From Chelydra serpentina (lineage: Eukaryota > Chordata > Testudines > Chelydridae): a stretch of 64,000 bases of DNA. The notes under the pieces are model-generated. The model was given only the letters and a program-made list of their open reading frames with translations, did not search any database and was not told the origin of the DNA. The DNA lies in the NCBI GenBank assembly GCA_037349315.1, contig JBAIAC010000014.1, forward strand, positions 26,699,001-26,763,000. The letters are read 5' to 3'. Of this stretch, positions 1-12,195 are shown piece by piece. The position numbers were made by a program, and so were the translations under genes. How positions within the stretch are numbered: the first letter of the stretch is position 1; each line of letters begins with the position of its first letter.

Positions 1-299
1 CAGGAAGACTAAGTTCTTTCACAGTCCATTGTTTTTGCTAATGGGCTATTAGCCCTGTCTGGCTTTTCCATTGTTGTACCTGAAGGGCTAGTTGGGGGTG
101 ACACTCAAAGTAACACATTTGAAATACAGATACATGGTCAATATTCCTAACTTCAGATACAGAAATGACCAGGCATACACATTGGATAATCACATTCAGT
201 AAATCATAACTTTTCTGATTATATCTCACATGAGCCATCTTGCATAAAGTACATCTCAGTTATGTCATATTAATAACATAAGCATATTTTCATAAAGAA

Positions 300-1467
300 T
301 ATGGAGTGAAACGTCACAGTTGGTCCCCCAGTATCACTACTGGCATTTCAACATCGCCAATGGTAATCTGCCAGTCAGGAAAGAGAGCCCCTGCTTGCAG
401 CTTTCTGAACAGTCCCGTGTTCTTAGAGATGGGAGAGTCATGCTTCTTCCCTGACCAGCCCATGTTGATGTCAGTGAAGCATCCCCAGTGATCCACCAAT
501 ACTTAAATAAACATAGAAAAGTAGCCCTTTCTGTTGATGTACTCTGTGGCAAGGCAATCTGATGCCAAAATAGGGATATGCATAGCACCTATTGGTCCAC
601 TGCAGTTGAAGAACCCCACTGCTGCAAATTCATCCATTATGTCCTGCATAGCAGGAGACGATTAATGACCCTGCACACTTGCATGACAATGGACCCCAGA
701 ATGGATTTTTGAACTCCAAAATGATTTCCCACTAACCAGTAATAATCCAATGTTGTAAGTTTCCACAGCGCAATCGCCACTCACTTCTCCACTGTCAGTG
801 CAGCTCTCATTCTGGTGTTCCTGTGCGAGAGGGCTAGGGAAAGCTCAGCACACAGATCCAAGAATATGGCCTTGCAATCCAAAAATTTGCAGCCACTGCC
901 CATCATCCCAAGCTTCCATTATGATGCAATCCCGCCAGTCAGTGCTAATTTCTCAGTCCCAGAAACAGTGCTCCACCATCTGCAACTGCTCTATGAACGC
1001 TACCAACAACCCTGAACTGGTTCTCATCATGTCTCTCAGCCATATGTCATCTACAAAATCGTCATGTTCCCGGCTGACTCAGTTCTTCTTAGGGCTCTGT
1101 AAATACCAGAGGATCATGCATCTTATACTTGCAACACTTGTGATAATAGTAGGTTTGTTGGATTTTTTAAAAACGTGCAAAATTATGGGATATAAATGAC
1201 AGCTGAATGCTGGGAAGTTGATCCCTTGCTCCCAGTCACCCCTGCATGACTCATTTCTGCCCCACCATGAATTGCCAAAACTTCCTAAAAGACAGCACGC
1301 TACACAATGGCAGGTTGCACTGGGATACTTACCCATCGTGCACCACACTGCATCGACAGAACCACTCCTGGTGCATATGTGTAGCACCACACAGGTGATA
1401 TACTAACTGCAGCAGATTTATGGTCGATGCAAGTCACATAGGCAAAGTTTGTAGTGTAGACATGGCC
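300..1467 (-). pseudogene. Decayed PIF/Harbinger element with transposase remnant
   Basis: This is a relic of the same transposon family as the intact copy at 45931-51073. On the minus strand, 314-499 encodes DINMGWSGK and, further on, GDVEMPVVILGD, which match the intact transposase around residues 249-298. A shifted frame at about 900-950 matches its N-terminal ETSTDWWDG region. The reading frame is broken by several shifts and stops, so no protein can be made. The right end at 1448-1467 carries the family terminal repeat (GTAGTGTAGACATGGCC) followed by the target trinucleotide TTA at 1468-1470. The left end is not recognisable; homology fades near 300, so the copy appears truncated. Confidence 0.75.
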
Positions 1468-1479
1468 TTAGCGTAGTAA

Positions 1480-3031
1480 ATTAACAATAATCACTGAAGT
1501 TTTCTAAGTAACACTTTTTACAAATAATAAATCTTAATGAGGTGTTCTCCATAAGCATCATTATCTACACTCACTGGAAAAACTGTAAAGATTTTACTGG
1601 CAGCCATCATCATGGTAAAAGTTATACAAATATATTAAAATATTTACTTATTTTGGATAGCTCTCACCTCACTCAATTATTCTGCTTCACTCCAACACTC
1701 AAGAGTTGTGTTCAAATTAAACTCAGGAAAACAAAACAATCCACTTTCCACCATTCTTTACACAGTTTAGTGTTCCTAATACAATGTTTTGTCTTAAAGT
1801 TATCATCAGCATAAACTATCATCTTATATTTGTTTAGAGGAGATATTAATATTTTCAGCCTCAAGCAAAAAAAAAAAAAGAAAACGTTTAAAATGTAATA
1901 GTTAAAGCATTAAACCCAATAACGTACTTTGTCTAAATATTTTCTTATTACTTCAGGTGCAAGGAGCGAATATATGAAAAGTTAATAAAGGCATGAATTA
2001 ATAATGTCAAGCACAAGGAAAATTATAACTGTTTTACAAAATAAATATTTGATGACTTACTATTTTTGCTTTTAGACAGGAACAAATGCTCATTTCACAT
2101 AATGTACCCCAAAAATAAGAAGCTGCCATAAATTTACTGAAAACAAATCTAAAATGCACATTTATTCATAAACAAATATTTTCATTGTTATTTCACACTT
2201 TATTATTTGATCCTTTATGGCCTGACAGGCACAGCTCTTGATAGGTTTCCCCCCGCCTCCCCGTCCACTCTTCTCCTGGGGAGTAGATACATTGCTGATA
2301 CAAGAAAGTAGGTCAAGCTTACAGTGTATTCAGTCATTACTAAATGGTAGCTTAAACACTGAACATTTGCTGAAAGGTGTAAACACTAAGCAGCAAAAGG
2401 ATATACATTTAAAGAAACATATTTCATAGAGTAGTGACCCAGTTCTATTAAAAACAGCAATTAGACACTGCATATCCACACTGTTCACAGCTCCGTGATT
2501 CCACACTGCTTCTTTTCTTTTGCAGGTATGAATATTGTTTTTTCCTCAACCCTTTTCAAAGTTCTGAACTGCTGAGCCTCACCTCATTTCAAATCTTGCA
2601 GCGTTAACAGATTTGTGCAGGTTTTCAGTCCCAAGTTTCTGATTATTATACTAAAAGTATTAGCCCATATGCTCATGAAATACCCACAAATTATTTTATA
2701 TTCTTCTCATTATATTGTGTACACATACTATATTGCTCTTCTTCAGGTCCATTCTAATCCTTGCACCTGAGACTGTCAACATGAATCTTTCTACAAGTAA
2801 AAAAAAGCACATAACTTATTAAATAATGCAAATATATATTTTTCAACTTGGAACATTATAATTTCTCAGATGAAAGTTGTAGCATAGCTAAAATTACTGG
2901 AGGTTCCTCAATGTGGGCAGGTTGACTGACAGGCAAGGAAGAACAACAGAGACAGGGAGAGAAAACTGCAAACAGATCCTATGTCCCACTGAGCAACCAA
3001 CATTACTCAAAATGTAACCCTGGCAGCTTTT
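1480..3031. other. AT-rich stretch, no feature seen
   Basis: No exon, RNA gene or recognisable repeat was found on either strand. By synteny it should lie in intron 1 of ZDHHC2 on the minus strand, but this is inference from the position of exon 1 at 10274-10409. Confidence 0.4.
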
Positions 3032-3046
3032 GGGGGGGGGGGGGGG
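3032..3046. repeat. Poly-G tract
   Basis: A run of 15 G residues in a purine-rich context. The length is probably unstable and may also be an assembly uncertainty. Confidence 0.9.
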
Positions 3047-3319
3047 AGAGGGGTCTAGGCTGGCTGGGGAAAGAGGGCTCAATTGCTTCTTTCAGAGTCT
3101 CTGCTGCACCCCTACCTTCAACATGGGAGCTCAATTCCTTCATGAGTTTAGGAAGGGTAGCTGGGAGGAGGGAGATCACAGCTAATTAGCTGGTCTGCGG
3201 GGAAGCAGCAGAAGGCCACTGGCTCCTATGCAGAAGCATCTTTTCCTTCCTGGCTGGATTGTCATTACAAGCTCAGAGCAACAGCTCCCACCCTCCCTCC
3301 TCTGGGATTAGAATAGAAC

Positions 3320-3560
3320 TGGGGTGTCCTGTGGGCACTGCCCTCAAGTCAACTTTTTGGACAGGGAAGGAAATTTTCCCTGCCAAATTGGACGGGGAAG
3401 GATGGGGTTCTTTTCACCTTCCCCTCAGCAACCCAGTGAGTAGATTAGGAGATAAAGTTGAAGTAGTCGCATCTTAGCAGGTGATTAGCACAGGTAATCA
3501 TTTGATTGGGGTCTGGTTCCCTAAATTACCAAAACTAGAAGTGGATTTAGGGGAACGGGG
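3320..3560 (+). repeat. CR1 3'-tail-like repeat
   Basis: The segment shares an ordered series of short motifs with 52110-52330 (GGAAGGAAATTTTCCC, a CAGGTGA-type block, then GGGGTCTGGTTC) and partly with the 3' part of the CR1 copy at about 41880. It is therefore an interspersed repeat related to CR1 3' sequence. No coding potential remains. Confidence 0.4.
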
Positions 3561-5364
3561 CTAGCACTCCTAGGGTCTGAGACAGCAAGGAAACAGCCCC
3601 TTAACACTCAGAGGAGAAGGTGGTGGGGTCCCAGGAACAGACAGGGGCGAGGAGCTGATGGCGGGCTTCCGCCATGTGAACAGGTTACAGACAGAAGAAT
3701 ACTCTGTACTGGACAAGTTACTGCCAGAGAGTTCTAGACGAGTTAAATGTAATAACGTGTGGCTTTGCTAAGCCCCATCCCTTGTCTTTTCCTTCTTCCT
3801 GCCTGTCCAGGACAGAGGACCCAAAACTGAAGAGTGACCTCTAGGAAGCTGTCATCCCCAAGTATTGTTGGGAGAGGAGGGAAAGAGGAGCTCAAAGGAC
3901 AAGTACTGTAGTTGGTTCTACTGGTGATGCAGAAGAGGTGCCTGGGTCACTTGCCTCCAACCCCATGAGCTTCCTCCTGCCCACATTGACCCGTGACTAC
4001 AGAATGCTGGGGCAACATTTCCAGCTAAACAGTCCTCCAGAGTCTGATCATGAAGAATAATAACAGCACAAAGGAATGGGAGACCTCTCCTCTGGGTCAC
4101 TTCCCATTTCCAACTAATTGAAACATCTGGCAGCTTTTGCCCCTGCTTGCAGACAACTTCCCAACTTTGCCTTCTGAATTGCACGGATCACAGGATAAGG
4201 GATCTTAGACACAGGACCCACTACAGACTTCCATGCTAATTCATGCTAATTCAAAGGTGAACCAAAAGGCACACTTTGGTTGCTCTGTGCCCTTAGGCTG
4301 TTGCATATGCCGTAAGGAGTATATATTGTATACAAAACATAAGTTACAATGGAAAACTGCAACCTGATGATCACTGATACAGCTGCCCTGATGATTTCAG
4401 AAAGAAAAACTGTTTCTTCAAGGGACTTTTCTTAGGAGGTTGAGACAATTTAAATAATAGATATTTGCATTTCTCTTATTTCTTAATTTGGGGCCACAAA
4501 TGAGAATCTTTTTTGGTATTTTCATGTGCGTGTGTGACTTATCTATAAAACACGTAAGTGACTGAGATGTACATTTGCTATGGACAGTGTGGAGGATGTG
4601 TGTGTTGAAATGTTTTGCTAAAAGAAGTTTTAAAAACTGCATACATGTCTGGGTGTGTCCACACGTGAGGGTGAGTTTAAAAGTAAGTTAGATAGCATTA
4701 TGTGAAAACCTGGACATTTTCTCTAATCCTACTCCCTTGTGGACAGGGCAAGAGCTTGTATACACTCCGTGATATTTTCTTTACACTTATCAAAAAAATT
4801 CTTGCTTGCATAGCTTTCAGTTTTAATAATCTGAGCTGAAGATATACAACAAGTGTTTTGCCAATTCATTATTATAAGGGGAAGTTTTATTATATATGAC
4901 AACACAGGCATTTTCTTTTTTGGCTTTGAAATGAGGTATGTCTTCTGGTTCAATGTTTGAAAATTGACACAAGTTATTACAGGGGCCATATCCCCCACAT
5001 TCCTGTGGCTATAGTGCTAGGAACATAGCCTGATGTGTTGAAGTTAAATATAGACACTTGTTTTGAATGTTTGTGGATGCACCCAACATATTTTTATCCC
5101 TTCAGTTGCAAAACCCCCCAACAAAATGAAAGATTTAAGAGAAAGAGTGACTTATTACCTATATTAGATTAACAATTGAGTTATATGAAGAAAAATTATA
5201 TAAAGTTTTGGGGTCTGCAGCCCCCAGGTTTCTATTATTATGGTGGTAGGACAATATCTTGATTTACTGAAATTAAACAAAAAGAGATAGCTATCTAGAA
5301 TTTGTGACTGTAGCCAAACAAATTATTTTATCATGTTGGTTATGGAAACAAATGTACAGGGGGA

Positions 5365-6028
5365 TGTCAGCAAACAGGTAAAGTGCCTGAAACCACTATG
5401 ACTTATTGCTAAAAGCAGCCAAGTCAGCAGGCTGTAAATTGGCCACGTCACAGTACCAGCTTGACCAAGGCAGGAGGGGAGGGGGTTTTGGTGCTACAGA
5501 GAAAGGGCAGCTTGACTCCGCGTCCTTCCTGATACAGAATTGTGTTGAAGTTGCTGATACATGCATTTTAGAAGAGCGGGATGTGCCCCAGGAATGTCTA
5601 TTGGGGGCCTCAAGGCTGCAAACTCTGGAAAAACCCACACCTGGTTAATCAATAATCAGAAGGAACCTCTTGCTGGACCATTGAAACTGCTTGCTTAACA
5701 AGTTTTCTTTAAGGGACATGTCATTCTATTACTAATGTATAAATAAGGGGGGAAAGTTTGAGGTAGTTGGACTTTTTCTGAACTCTCCCTCTGGATACAC
5801 CTTGCAGTCCCCAGCAGCAGATGGGCTGCTGCTGTACCACTCGAGAGCCACACTCAGCTTCGGTAATTATCGAGGGTTGGGGGTGTTTTACTAAACTGTT
5901 GCTGACGTGTGTAAGTGCTTGACACTAAGTAAAGTTAAGCTTTAAGTGAAAGCACTCTTCTGTTGTCCTGTTTGTGCCAGCCATCTATCGGTCGGACGGC
6001 CGTGTCTTCCCTGATTTATTTCCTGACA
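5365..6028 (+). repeat. Candidate solo retroviral-type LTR
   Basis: The segment begins TGTCAG and ends CTGACA, the inverted ends expected of an LTR. Inside there is a TATA-like box (TATAAATAAG, near 5738) about 290 bp from the right end and a downstream pyrimidine/T-rich region. No internal gag or pol reading frame adjoins it, so it would be a solo LTR. No matching 4-6 bp target duplication could be seen, so the boundaries are provisional. Confidence 0.45.
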
Positions 6029-6029
6029 C

Positions 6030-7984
6030 TACCTCGCACAGAGTAAAAGTTACCAGGAGCTGTGGGCTGGAAGAACCCCTTGAGGGATTCCAACCCCCAG
6101 TTTGTGAACCCCGGTCCTAGGAGATGTAGTTCAAGTACATCAAGCCCACATTTTCTCCTATAGGCCAGGCTTGCTGGCCAGACTACATTTTCCATGACTG
6201 ACCCTCACAGCACATCATGGCAGACACATGGTTGAGGTGTATTGTGAGAGATGCGCCTTGCTGGAAAGCCCACTTCACAGAAGGGAATACAGAGAAGAGG
6301 CACTGCAGCAGCTCAGGAAGACGTGGTTTAAAGTCAAACTAAGTCAAAATGAAACATTTTCTTTCAACCCAAAGTGTTGAAAAGAAATGTTTCAATATTT
6401 CCAACCTGATAGTGCAAATGTTCATCTAAAAAAAGAAAACGTTCAACTTTTCACTGAAAAAACCAAAACACCCCAAACCCAGAAATTTTCCACAGAATGC
6501 AAAGACTTTTTGCGAATTTTTTTTTTGTTGTAAACCCAATTTTCCACTGAAAAGCTGTTTTGATGGAATTTTTGTAACCAGCCTTCTTAATATCTCCTAA
6601 TTACTAGAGAGGAAGGTGTTTAATAATCCACAAATAGACCCTCATGTACTAAAAAACTTGGAGGTTAATGGAGGTGGCATTGCAAGCTGCCATAAAACAA
6701 CTTTGTGAAGGTGAGGATTAAAAGAAGCACATACATTGATCTAGACATGAGTCACCTAACAATTTTCAGTAAGAAGTTTGTACTTGAAAAATTACAGTAA
6801 GCCCAAGGGTTACATACTGTACATGTTCCCAGTTACATCATTCCTTTTCTACAACAGCCACTTCCTCAAACCAATATTTATCTTTAGCCATGGCCTTCAA
6901 CATGACATCCAGAAAAAGTCAGAGAAAACAGCTTCATGTTAGAACTACCAAGTCTTCAAGAGTCATTAAAAAAGTTAAGATGTAATTATTTTTATCATAT
7001 TCTGTAATAAATAGTGGTCATGGAATTGAAGCCTTTCCAAATAATCAATGGATCTTGTAGTTATCACATTCCTGGGCTTTAGTATTAAATCAACAAAAAA
7101 GTTCACTACCTTGTAAAACTACTCCACTAAAATGTTATCCCTTAGTTGCATGTCAAAATACTTACTAAAGGCACAGCTAAAGAGATTTATCATCATGACG
7201 TTATGTTTTTACCTTAATTCTTCAGTTTTGCTTTATACATGATAAAGTGATTAACTCTTATACAGAGCCTTTGATACAATCCTACAAGGTATTAAGCACC
7301 AACTAATTTGACTTCAAAATATAATTTTACTTAATGACTAGGCCAGATATGCACCTAAGTCTAACAAGATGACAGTCTAGTTTATTAGCTAGGGTGCAAT
7401 CTATCTTTTTATACACTCCTTTTTGTTAGATAATACAAGTCACATAACAGGGAGTCTGTGACTGAAATGGTCTGCAACAGAGAAAGAGAAAATTAATGCT
7501 TATATTAATGAACATAACTTTTAAGCAGTATCAGTAGGGTTCTTGTTAGCACCTGTAACCACAATGACCACCTGTGACAATCAGGGTCCAGACACCAGAA
7601 GAGAACAGTTTGATTCAAACCTCAAACAAAAAAAAACAACAGTTAAACCAACTTGATAGCATACTACATTATTTCACTGTAAAAGTGTATTGAGTAAGAT
7701 CTTTTATGAAAGCTTACAATGCACTGAACATAAGTCATTTGAAATATGTATACAAGTTACAGTTACGAATGAATGTATGTATATGTAGAAAACTGTAATT
7801 GTAACTGTGGTGCAATTTCAGCATCACCTCACAACAGGGCAGTGAAGCAATCAGACAGAGAGGTTACTTCCCCAGATGAGACTGATTCTAGCACCCAGTC
7901 ATTGTCCAGACCAGGAAAAAACAATGAAGAAACAAGGCCAATGAGAACAGCTTGAAACAGAAAAGAAAACCCCAGTCTTTGAAA
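6030..7984. other. Non-coding stretch, old repeat debris
   Basis: No exon was recognised. About 6340-6580 is a degenerate sequence rich in AAAATGAAACATTT-like motifs that looks like an old interspersed repeat. The remainder is AT-rich without recognisable structure. Confidence 0.3.
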
Positions 7985-9141
7985 ACTAGAGGGAGCTCTC
8001 CCGCTGGCATAATTAAACCACCTCCAACAAGTGGTGGTAGCCAGGAGCAGATATACCATGAAACACACCTTGCGGTGGCAGGGGGCCCCCAACGACAGAG
8101 CAGCCCCCAAAATGCAGGACAAATCTTATCTGACAACCTGCCCCTGAGTCCCGGCCGGCGGTGCAGCAGGGCTCACACAGGCAAGCTGCCTGCATGCTGT
8201 GGCTGGTGGTCCCACGCTGCTCCCAGAAGCAGCCGGCTGCTGGCACGTCTCTGCATGCCCGTGGTGGCAGGATGGGGGGGGGAGGAGGCACCTACGCACA
8301 CTGCCCCTGCCCTGGGCAGCGCACAGAGACCCGCTGCCCTCCTCTCCCAAGGGGCAGACAGAGATTGCCAGCAGCAGCACAGCAGGGCTAAGGTGGCTCC
8401 CTGCCCGCTCTGCCTCCCTCCCTCCGCGCCACGCCACTCCCGGAAGCAGCTGGCATGTCCCTGCGGCCCCTGAGGGGGGTGGGTATCTCCGTACACTATC
8501 CCCACCTCAAGAACTGACTCCGCAGCTCCCATTGGCCAGGAACTGCGGCCAATGGGAGCTGCAGGGGCAGCATCTGAGGTCAGCAGCGTGCAGAGATCTC
8601 CTGCCCCACCCCCTGCCTAGGAGCTTCTGCCAGAGGGATGGTATGTGCCGGTCACTTTGGGAGCCGTGCGCTGCCTCCTTGACCCCCTCCCATACCTCAA
8701 CCCCCTGCCCCAGCCCAGAGCCCACACCCAGCACCCAAACACTCTCCCAGAGCCTCACCCCCCACCTCCTCCTGCACCCCAACCCCCTGCCCCAATCAAG
8801 GTACCTCACTTCATTTTCATTTATTTCCCATTACTTATATAGGAGGGGATGAAGAAAAAAAGATTGAAAAACAGGGGGGGATGGGGGGAGAGATAAAAGA
8901 GAATGTTCTTTTTTTTGGCTGGGTCCCAAGGGAGGGCCCAATAATGAAGCTGTGCACAGGGCCCCACTAACTCTAAATCCGCCACTGGTGGTAGCTGTCA
9001 CCGGGAGACGCTCTCCCACTGTCATAGCACTGTCCACACCCGTGGTGCTGTTGGTGAAACTTACATTGGTGATGGGGGTGTTTTTTCACATGCCTGACCT
9101 ACAACAGTTTTGCCAACAAAAGTGCTAGTGTACACAAAGCC
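7985..9141. mobile_element. Harbinger-like MITE interrupted by a hAT element
   Basis: The right end at 9122-9141 reads, on the complement, GGCTTTGTGTACACTAGCAC and is followed by TTA (9142-9144), as for the other PIF/Harbinger-type ends in this window. Removing the insertion at 8042-8987 and one target copy joins two halves containing the complementary motifs GGGAGCTCTCCCGC and GGGAGACGCTCTCCCAC, indicating a palindromic MITE. The left boundary is not defined; 7985 is only where recognisable sequence begins. Confidence 0.5.
8042..8987. mobile_element. hAT-type non-autonomous element with 8-bp TSD
   Basis: The element is bounded by an exact 8-bp duplication, GTGGTAGC, at 8034-8041 and 8988-8995. 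The ends are CAGGAGCAGATATACC on the left and, on the complement, CAGTGGCGGATTTAG on the right, an imperfect terminal inverted repeat of hAT type. The interior is GC-rich and carries a short inverted pair around 8525-8565 (GCTCCCATTGGCCAGG and its complement) that also occurs in the elements at 15829-16635 and about 62510-62560. The long open frames here (for example 8199-8852) are composition artefacts. It encodes no transposase. Confidence 0.8.
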
Positions 9142-9829
9142 TTAGTGAAAATAGAGTTATGAAGAAAGCTACTGTTCACATACCATTAAGGGAATGCACC
9201 CCAACGGTTATAACGTAACACATAAAAAGAAAGGGATACTTAGCATGCCTGTGTAATTTAAGTGTATTGTTTTAAAAGCGGAATGGGATCTAGACAATAC
9301 TAAAAATGGGCCTGAACTGCAATGTCAGATCCAAAATTCCCACAGCATTTTCAAATGTTTGGTCTGGGATATTGGGCTGAACTCTAGGCAACATACTGTA
9401 TGAGAGAGAAAAATATCATGCCATCTATAGGTGTTCCGCAAAGCGGTGTCAAGGTGTATTTGAACATTAACAGAAATTCTAAAGCGCTTTGTTCGCTCAA
9501 TTACCTACTTATCGACTTGCAGATAGTATCATCAACCCACTACAACCGGCTTACAACCCACTAAGCCAGCACGCACAGTGTTTTCACCACCATCAATATT
9601 CGGAGATTCACGGTAACAGCTAATTAAGGAATCACTACTTATGACAAGGGAAAGGCTACTCTAGGAGGAATTACACTATTTGATTAGAGCTCAATCTCGA
9701 ACCATGCAACTCTACTTCACACCAGCCCGGCCAACCTAAAATCCTTTGCTGTCTCACTGGTCTCCTAGGTTCAGCTACACTGCGATGCGCACAAGCCTGG
9801 CAAAGCCCGTCTCATGACAAAGAAACACC

Positions 9830-10900
9830 CACCAGGAGAAGTGGACCGGGAAGAGACCCAGGACCTGGGCGCTGAGCCACGGGGGCACTTCCCGAGCGCC
9901 TCCGCCACCATCGCCCGGGACGCAGGGGCCAGAGGCGGGCTTTGCCTCTCGGGGCGCGCCTGGGGCTTGCGGGGAGCGGATCCTGCTCAGCTCGGCAGAA
10001 AGGCAAAGGCCATACGGCGCTGGCACCGCCCGCCGGGCCCGGCAGCCTCCTAGCGCAGGGCTCGGCTCGTGTTTACACGGTCACACCGCCCCACGCGGGG
10101 CAGCGCGGCGGGCCGGGCTCAGCCACTGCCCCACAGACAGCCCCCAAACTCCCGGGCACCCGCCGAGCCCGGCTGCCCCCCGGCGCGGCGCTGGGTGTTT
10201 TGTCCCCTTTCCCTCCCGTGGGTCGGCGCTGCGGAGGAAGCGGGGTCCCTGGCAGGCCGCGGGCCCCACTCACGCAGGCAGAGCTGGGTGACATAGGCGT
10301 AGTAGGACCAGCAGAGGATGCTGGAGATGAACAGCACCGGCACCCAGTAGAGCAGCCGCTGGCAGCGCCGCCTCGCACCGCCCCGGGTCCCCGCCGCCGG
10401 CGCCGCCATCTTCCCGCACCGCATGCCAGCCACTAGCCCCGGGCCCTCGCAGCGCAGCAGCCCAGCCGAGCCGCCGCAGCCTCCTGCCAGCGCGGGGAGG
10501 GCGCGGCGCGGCACCTCTGCCTCCCTCCTTCCCTCCCTCCCGGCTCCTCTAGCAGGCGGCGCCGCGCCGGGGCTGCTCCGCCCCCGCCGCTTCCACAGCC
10601 AGTCACGGGCCCCCGCCGGCCCCCGGGGAAGGGCCCGTGCGGAGCCGCCCCACGGAATGAGGCTGGGTCTGGGAGCCCGTAGGGCGCAGCGAGGGGGGGA
10701 TCGACCCCCGGCCCCGAGGAAATGGAGTGGGGGCGGGGCAATTTGCTCCCACCTGCCCCTATAACAGCCCGGGCCGAGGGGGTCCCTGTACCCGTCTGGG
10801 CAGAGGGGAGGCGGCGATCAGCTCCCCCCGCCTCAGCCCCTCATTAGGGGCTCGCTCAGGCGGAGGGGACTTGCCAGGGCGGAGGGAGGGAAACCCGGAG
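9830..10900. promoter_or_regulatory. CpG island at the ZDHHC2 promoter
   Basis: A marked GC- and CpG-rich block within otherwise AT-rich DNA. It covers the first coding exon of ZDHHC2 and sequence on both sides, as expected for the promoter of a broadly expressed vertebrate gene. Sp1-type GC boxes lie upstream of the exon on the minus strand, including CTCCGCCCCCGCC near 10577 and GGGGGCGGGGC near 10730. I see no convincing TATA box, so start sites are probably dispersed. Confidence 0.8.
10274..10409 (-). CDS. ZDHHC2: ZDHHC2, first coding exon
   Basis: Exon 1 of the DHHC-type S-palmitoyltransferase ZDHHC2, which attaches palmitate to cysteines of membrane-associated proteins. The exon encodes 45 residues beginning MAAPAAGTRGGARRRCQRLL; residues 19-40 (LLYWVPVLFISSILCWSYYAYV) form the first transmembrane segment. 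From memory, human ZDHHC2 has the same layout, with ARRRC, LYWIPV and WSYYAY blocks. The exon ends in phase 1 at a consensus donor (C|GTGAGT, read on the minus strand). The chosen ATG (10407-10409) has a strong context (GAAGATGG). In-frame ATGs also exist at 10424 and 10514. The catalytic DHHC domain and all later exons lie beyond the left edge. The gene sits downstream of MICU3 on the same strand, as in human. Confidence 0.85.
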
Positions 10901-11389
10901 CTTGATTTTCGCTTAAAACGATAGGAGGACCCAGCACCTGCCTTGGATACTGACAGGAAAGAGCCATGTGCCCCCTGGCAGCGGGCAAGGAGATTAGGAT
11001 ACGCCGCTGCCTTCAGTTGTAGTGCGGCGTAAAGCCACTGAAACCAACGCAGTTAGCATCAACGTCAAATCGGAGCAACACTGCTGATTCAGGCCAGGTG
11101 GGCCTGATACCCCGCGTGAACCTGCCAACCTGTGACCACAGCTTGATCCTATTTGATCAGTTCTCTTTTCTTGACTTTCATGGAAGCACTGGGCCTGCGC
11201 CAGTAGACTCTGATCCTGCCAACGCTTATGCACCTGCTTAACTTTAGGCAGATGAGTAGTTCCATTGAACTCAAATTGCATAAAGTTATACAGCTGCAAA
11301 AATGTTTTCATCCTCTATGTACAGACCTATGGACATAGACCGTATCTTTTTCTCTGTTCTGTATAGTGCTGAGCACATTGTCCACAGTC

Positions 11390-11510
11390 AAGACATGAGT
11401 CCCTCAATTTCCCTAGCTGTAAAATAGGATAACGATACTAAAACACCTTTGTAAAACGCATTGGAAGTATGGACAAAAGTGCTATCTAAATGCTAAGTAT
11501 TACTGTAAAG
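11390..11510 (+). repeat. MIR/CORE-SINE 3' fragment
   Basis: The motifs CTCAATTTCCCTAGCTGTAA, AAAATAGGATAA and TTTGTAAAACGCATTG occur in the order expected of the 3' half of a MIR-type SINE. It is strongly diverged. Confidence 0.55.
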
Positions 11511-11879
11511 TAACAGATAGTGATACAGTAACTGTAGGCAGCCAGTGATGTCACAATAAATGATGGCTCAAACTTCAGTGACTATGGCAGTCAATTCTAC
11601 TTTTGACATCACAATGGGTTAGTTGGCAAGAGATGAGAGGATACAATATGCTGACTCACTTTTCCCCAAACATGGTTTAATGAATGTTCCTCACACAGAA
11701 ACACTTTCGAAATGGCATAGTAAATCCAGATTATAATTAGGTATGTATGCACAAATTAGCTGTTGAATTAAAGTTCCAAAATTAGAACTGCCAGGAACAC
11801 CAAGGAGCATTTCTCCTATCTACTAGAATCTTTGAGTAACAGATAGTCAACAATATAGTAGTTATGAAAGAGCTGGTTG

Positions 11880-12195
11880 ATTTAAGTGTTTGGATTTTCA
11901 AACAGCTCTGGACAAGGTCTCACACAACGGGCTATCAATGAAACTGAAGTCACAGTGTGAGAGGTATAGATGGTCATAGATTGGAAATTGTCCCTCAGAT
12001 ACAAAAAGAGTAAGAGTTTTCAACATTGCAAAAATATAGGGGGTACCACAATGTTCTATACTAGGACTGGTATTGTTTAGTGTATTTATTAATGATTTGG
12101 ATAAGGGGATTTTAACCATGAGGTGGAAAATTTACATATCAGACAAAAGTGTTTAGGTTTGTCAAAACTAGGGAGACCGAGGAATTACAAAAGGA
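11880..12195 (+). mobile_element. CR1 LINE fragment, 5' part (split by an LTR)
   Basis: Decayed reverse-transcriptase sequence. The order GGACTGGTATTGTTTAG, TTTATTAATGATTTGGATAA, then a block related to the FADDTK-to-KL region is that of CR1 around the VLGPVLFNIFINDLD motif. Stops and shifts make it non-coding. It resumes at 13302. Confidence 0.65.

Noticed and set aside
8199..8852. 217-codon open frame on the plus strand and overlapping long frames on both strands
   Set aside because: They lie in the GC-rich interior of a hAT element with exact target duplications; absence of stops follows from base composition, and no domain is visible.
1..10270. Search for ZDHHC2 exon 2 and the DHHC catalytic exons
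   Set aside because: No match to the second membrane segment or the DHHC cysteine-rich region was found on the minus strand; they are presumably beyond the left edge.
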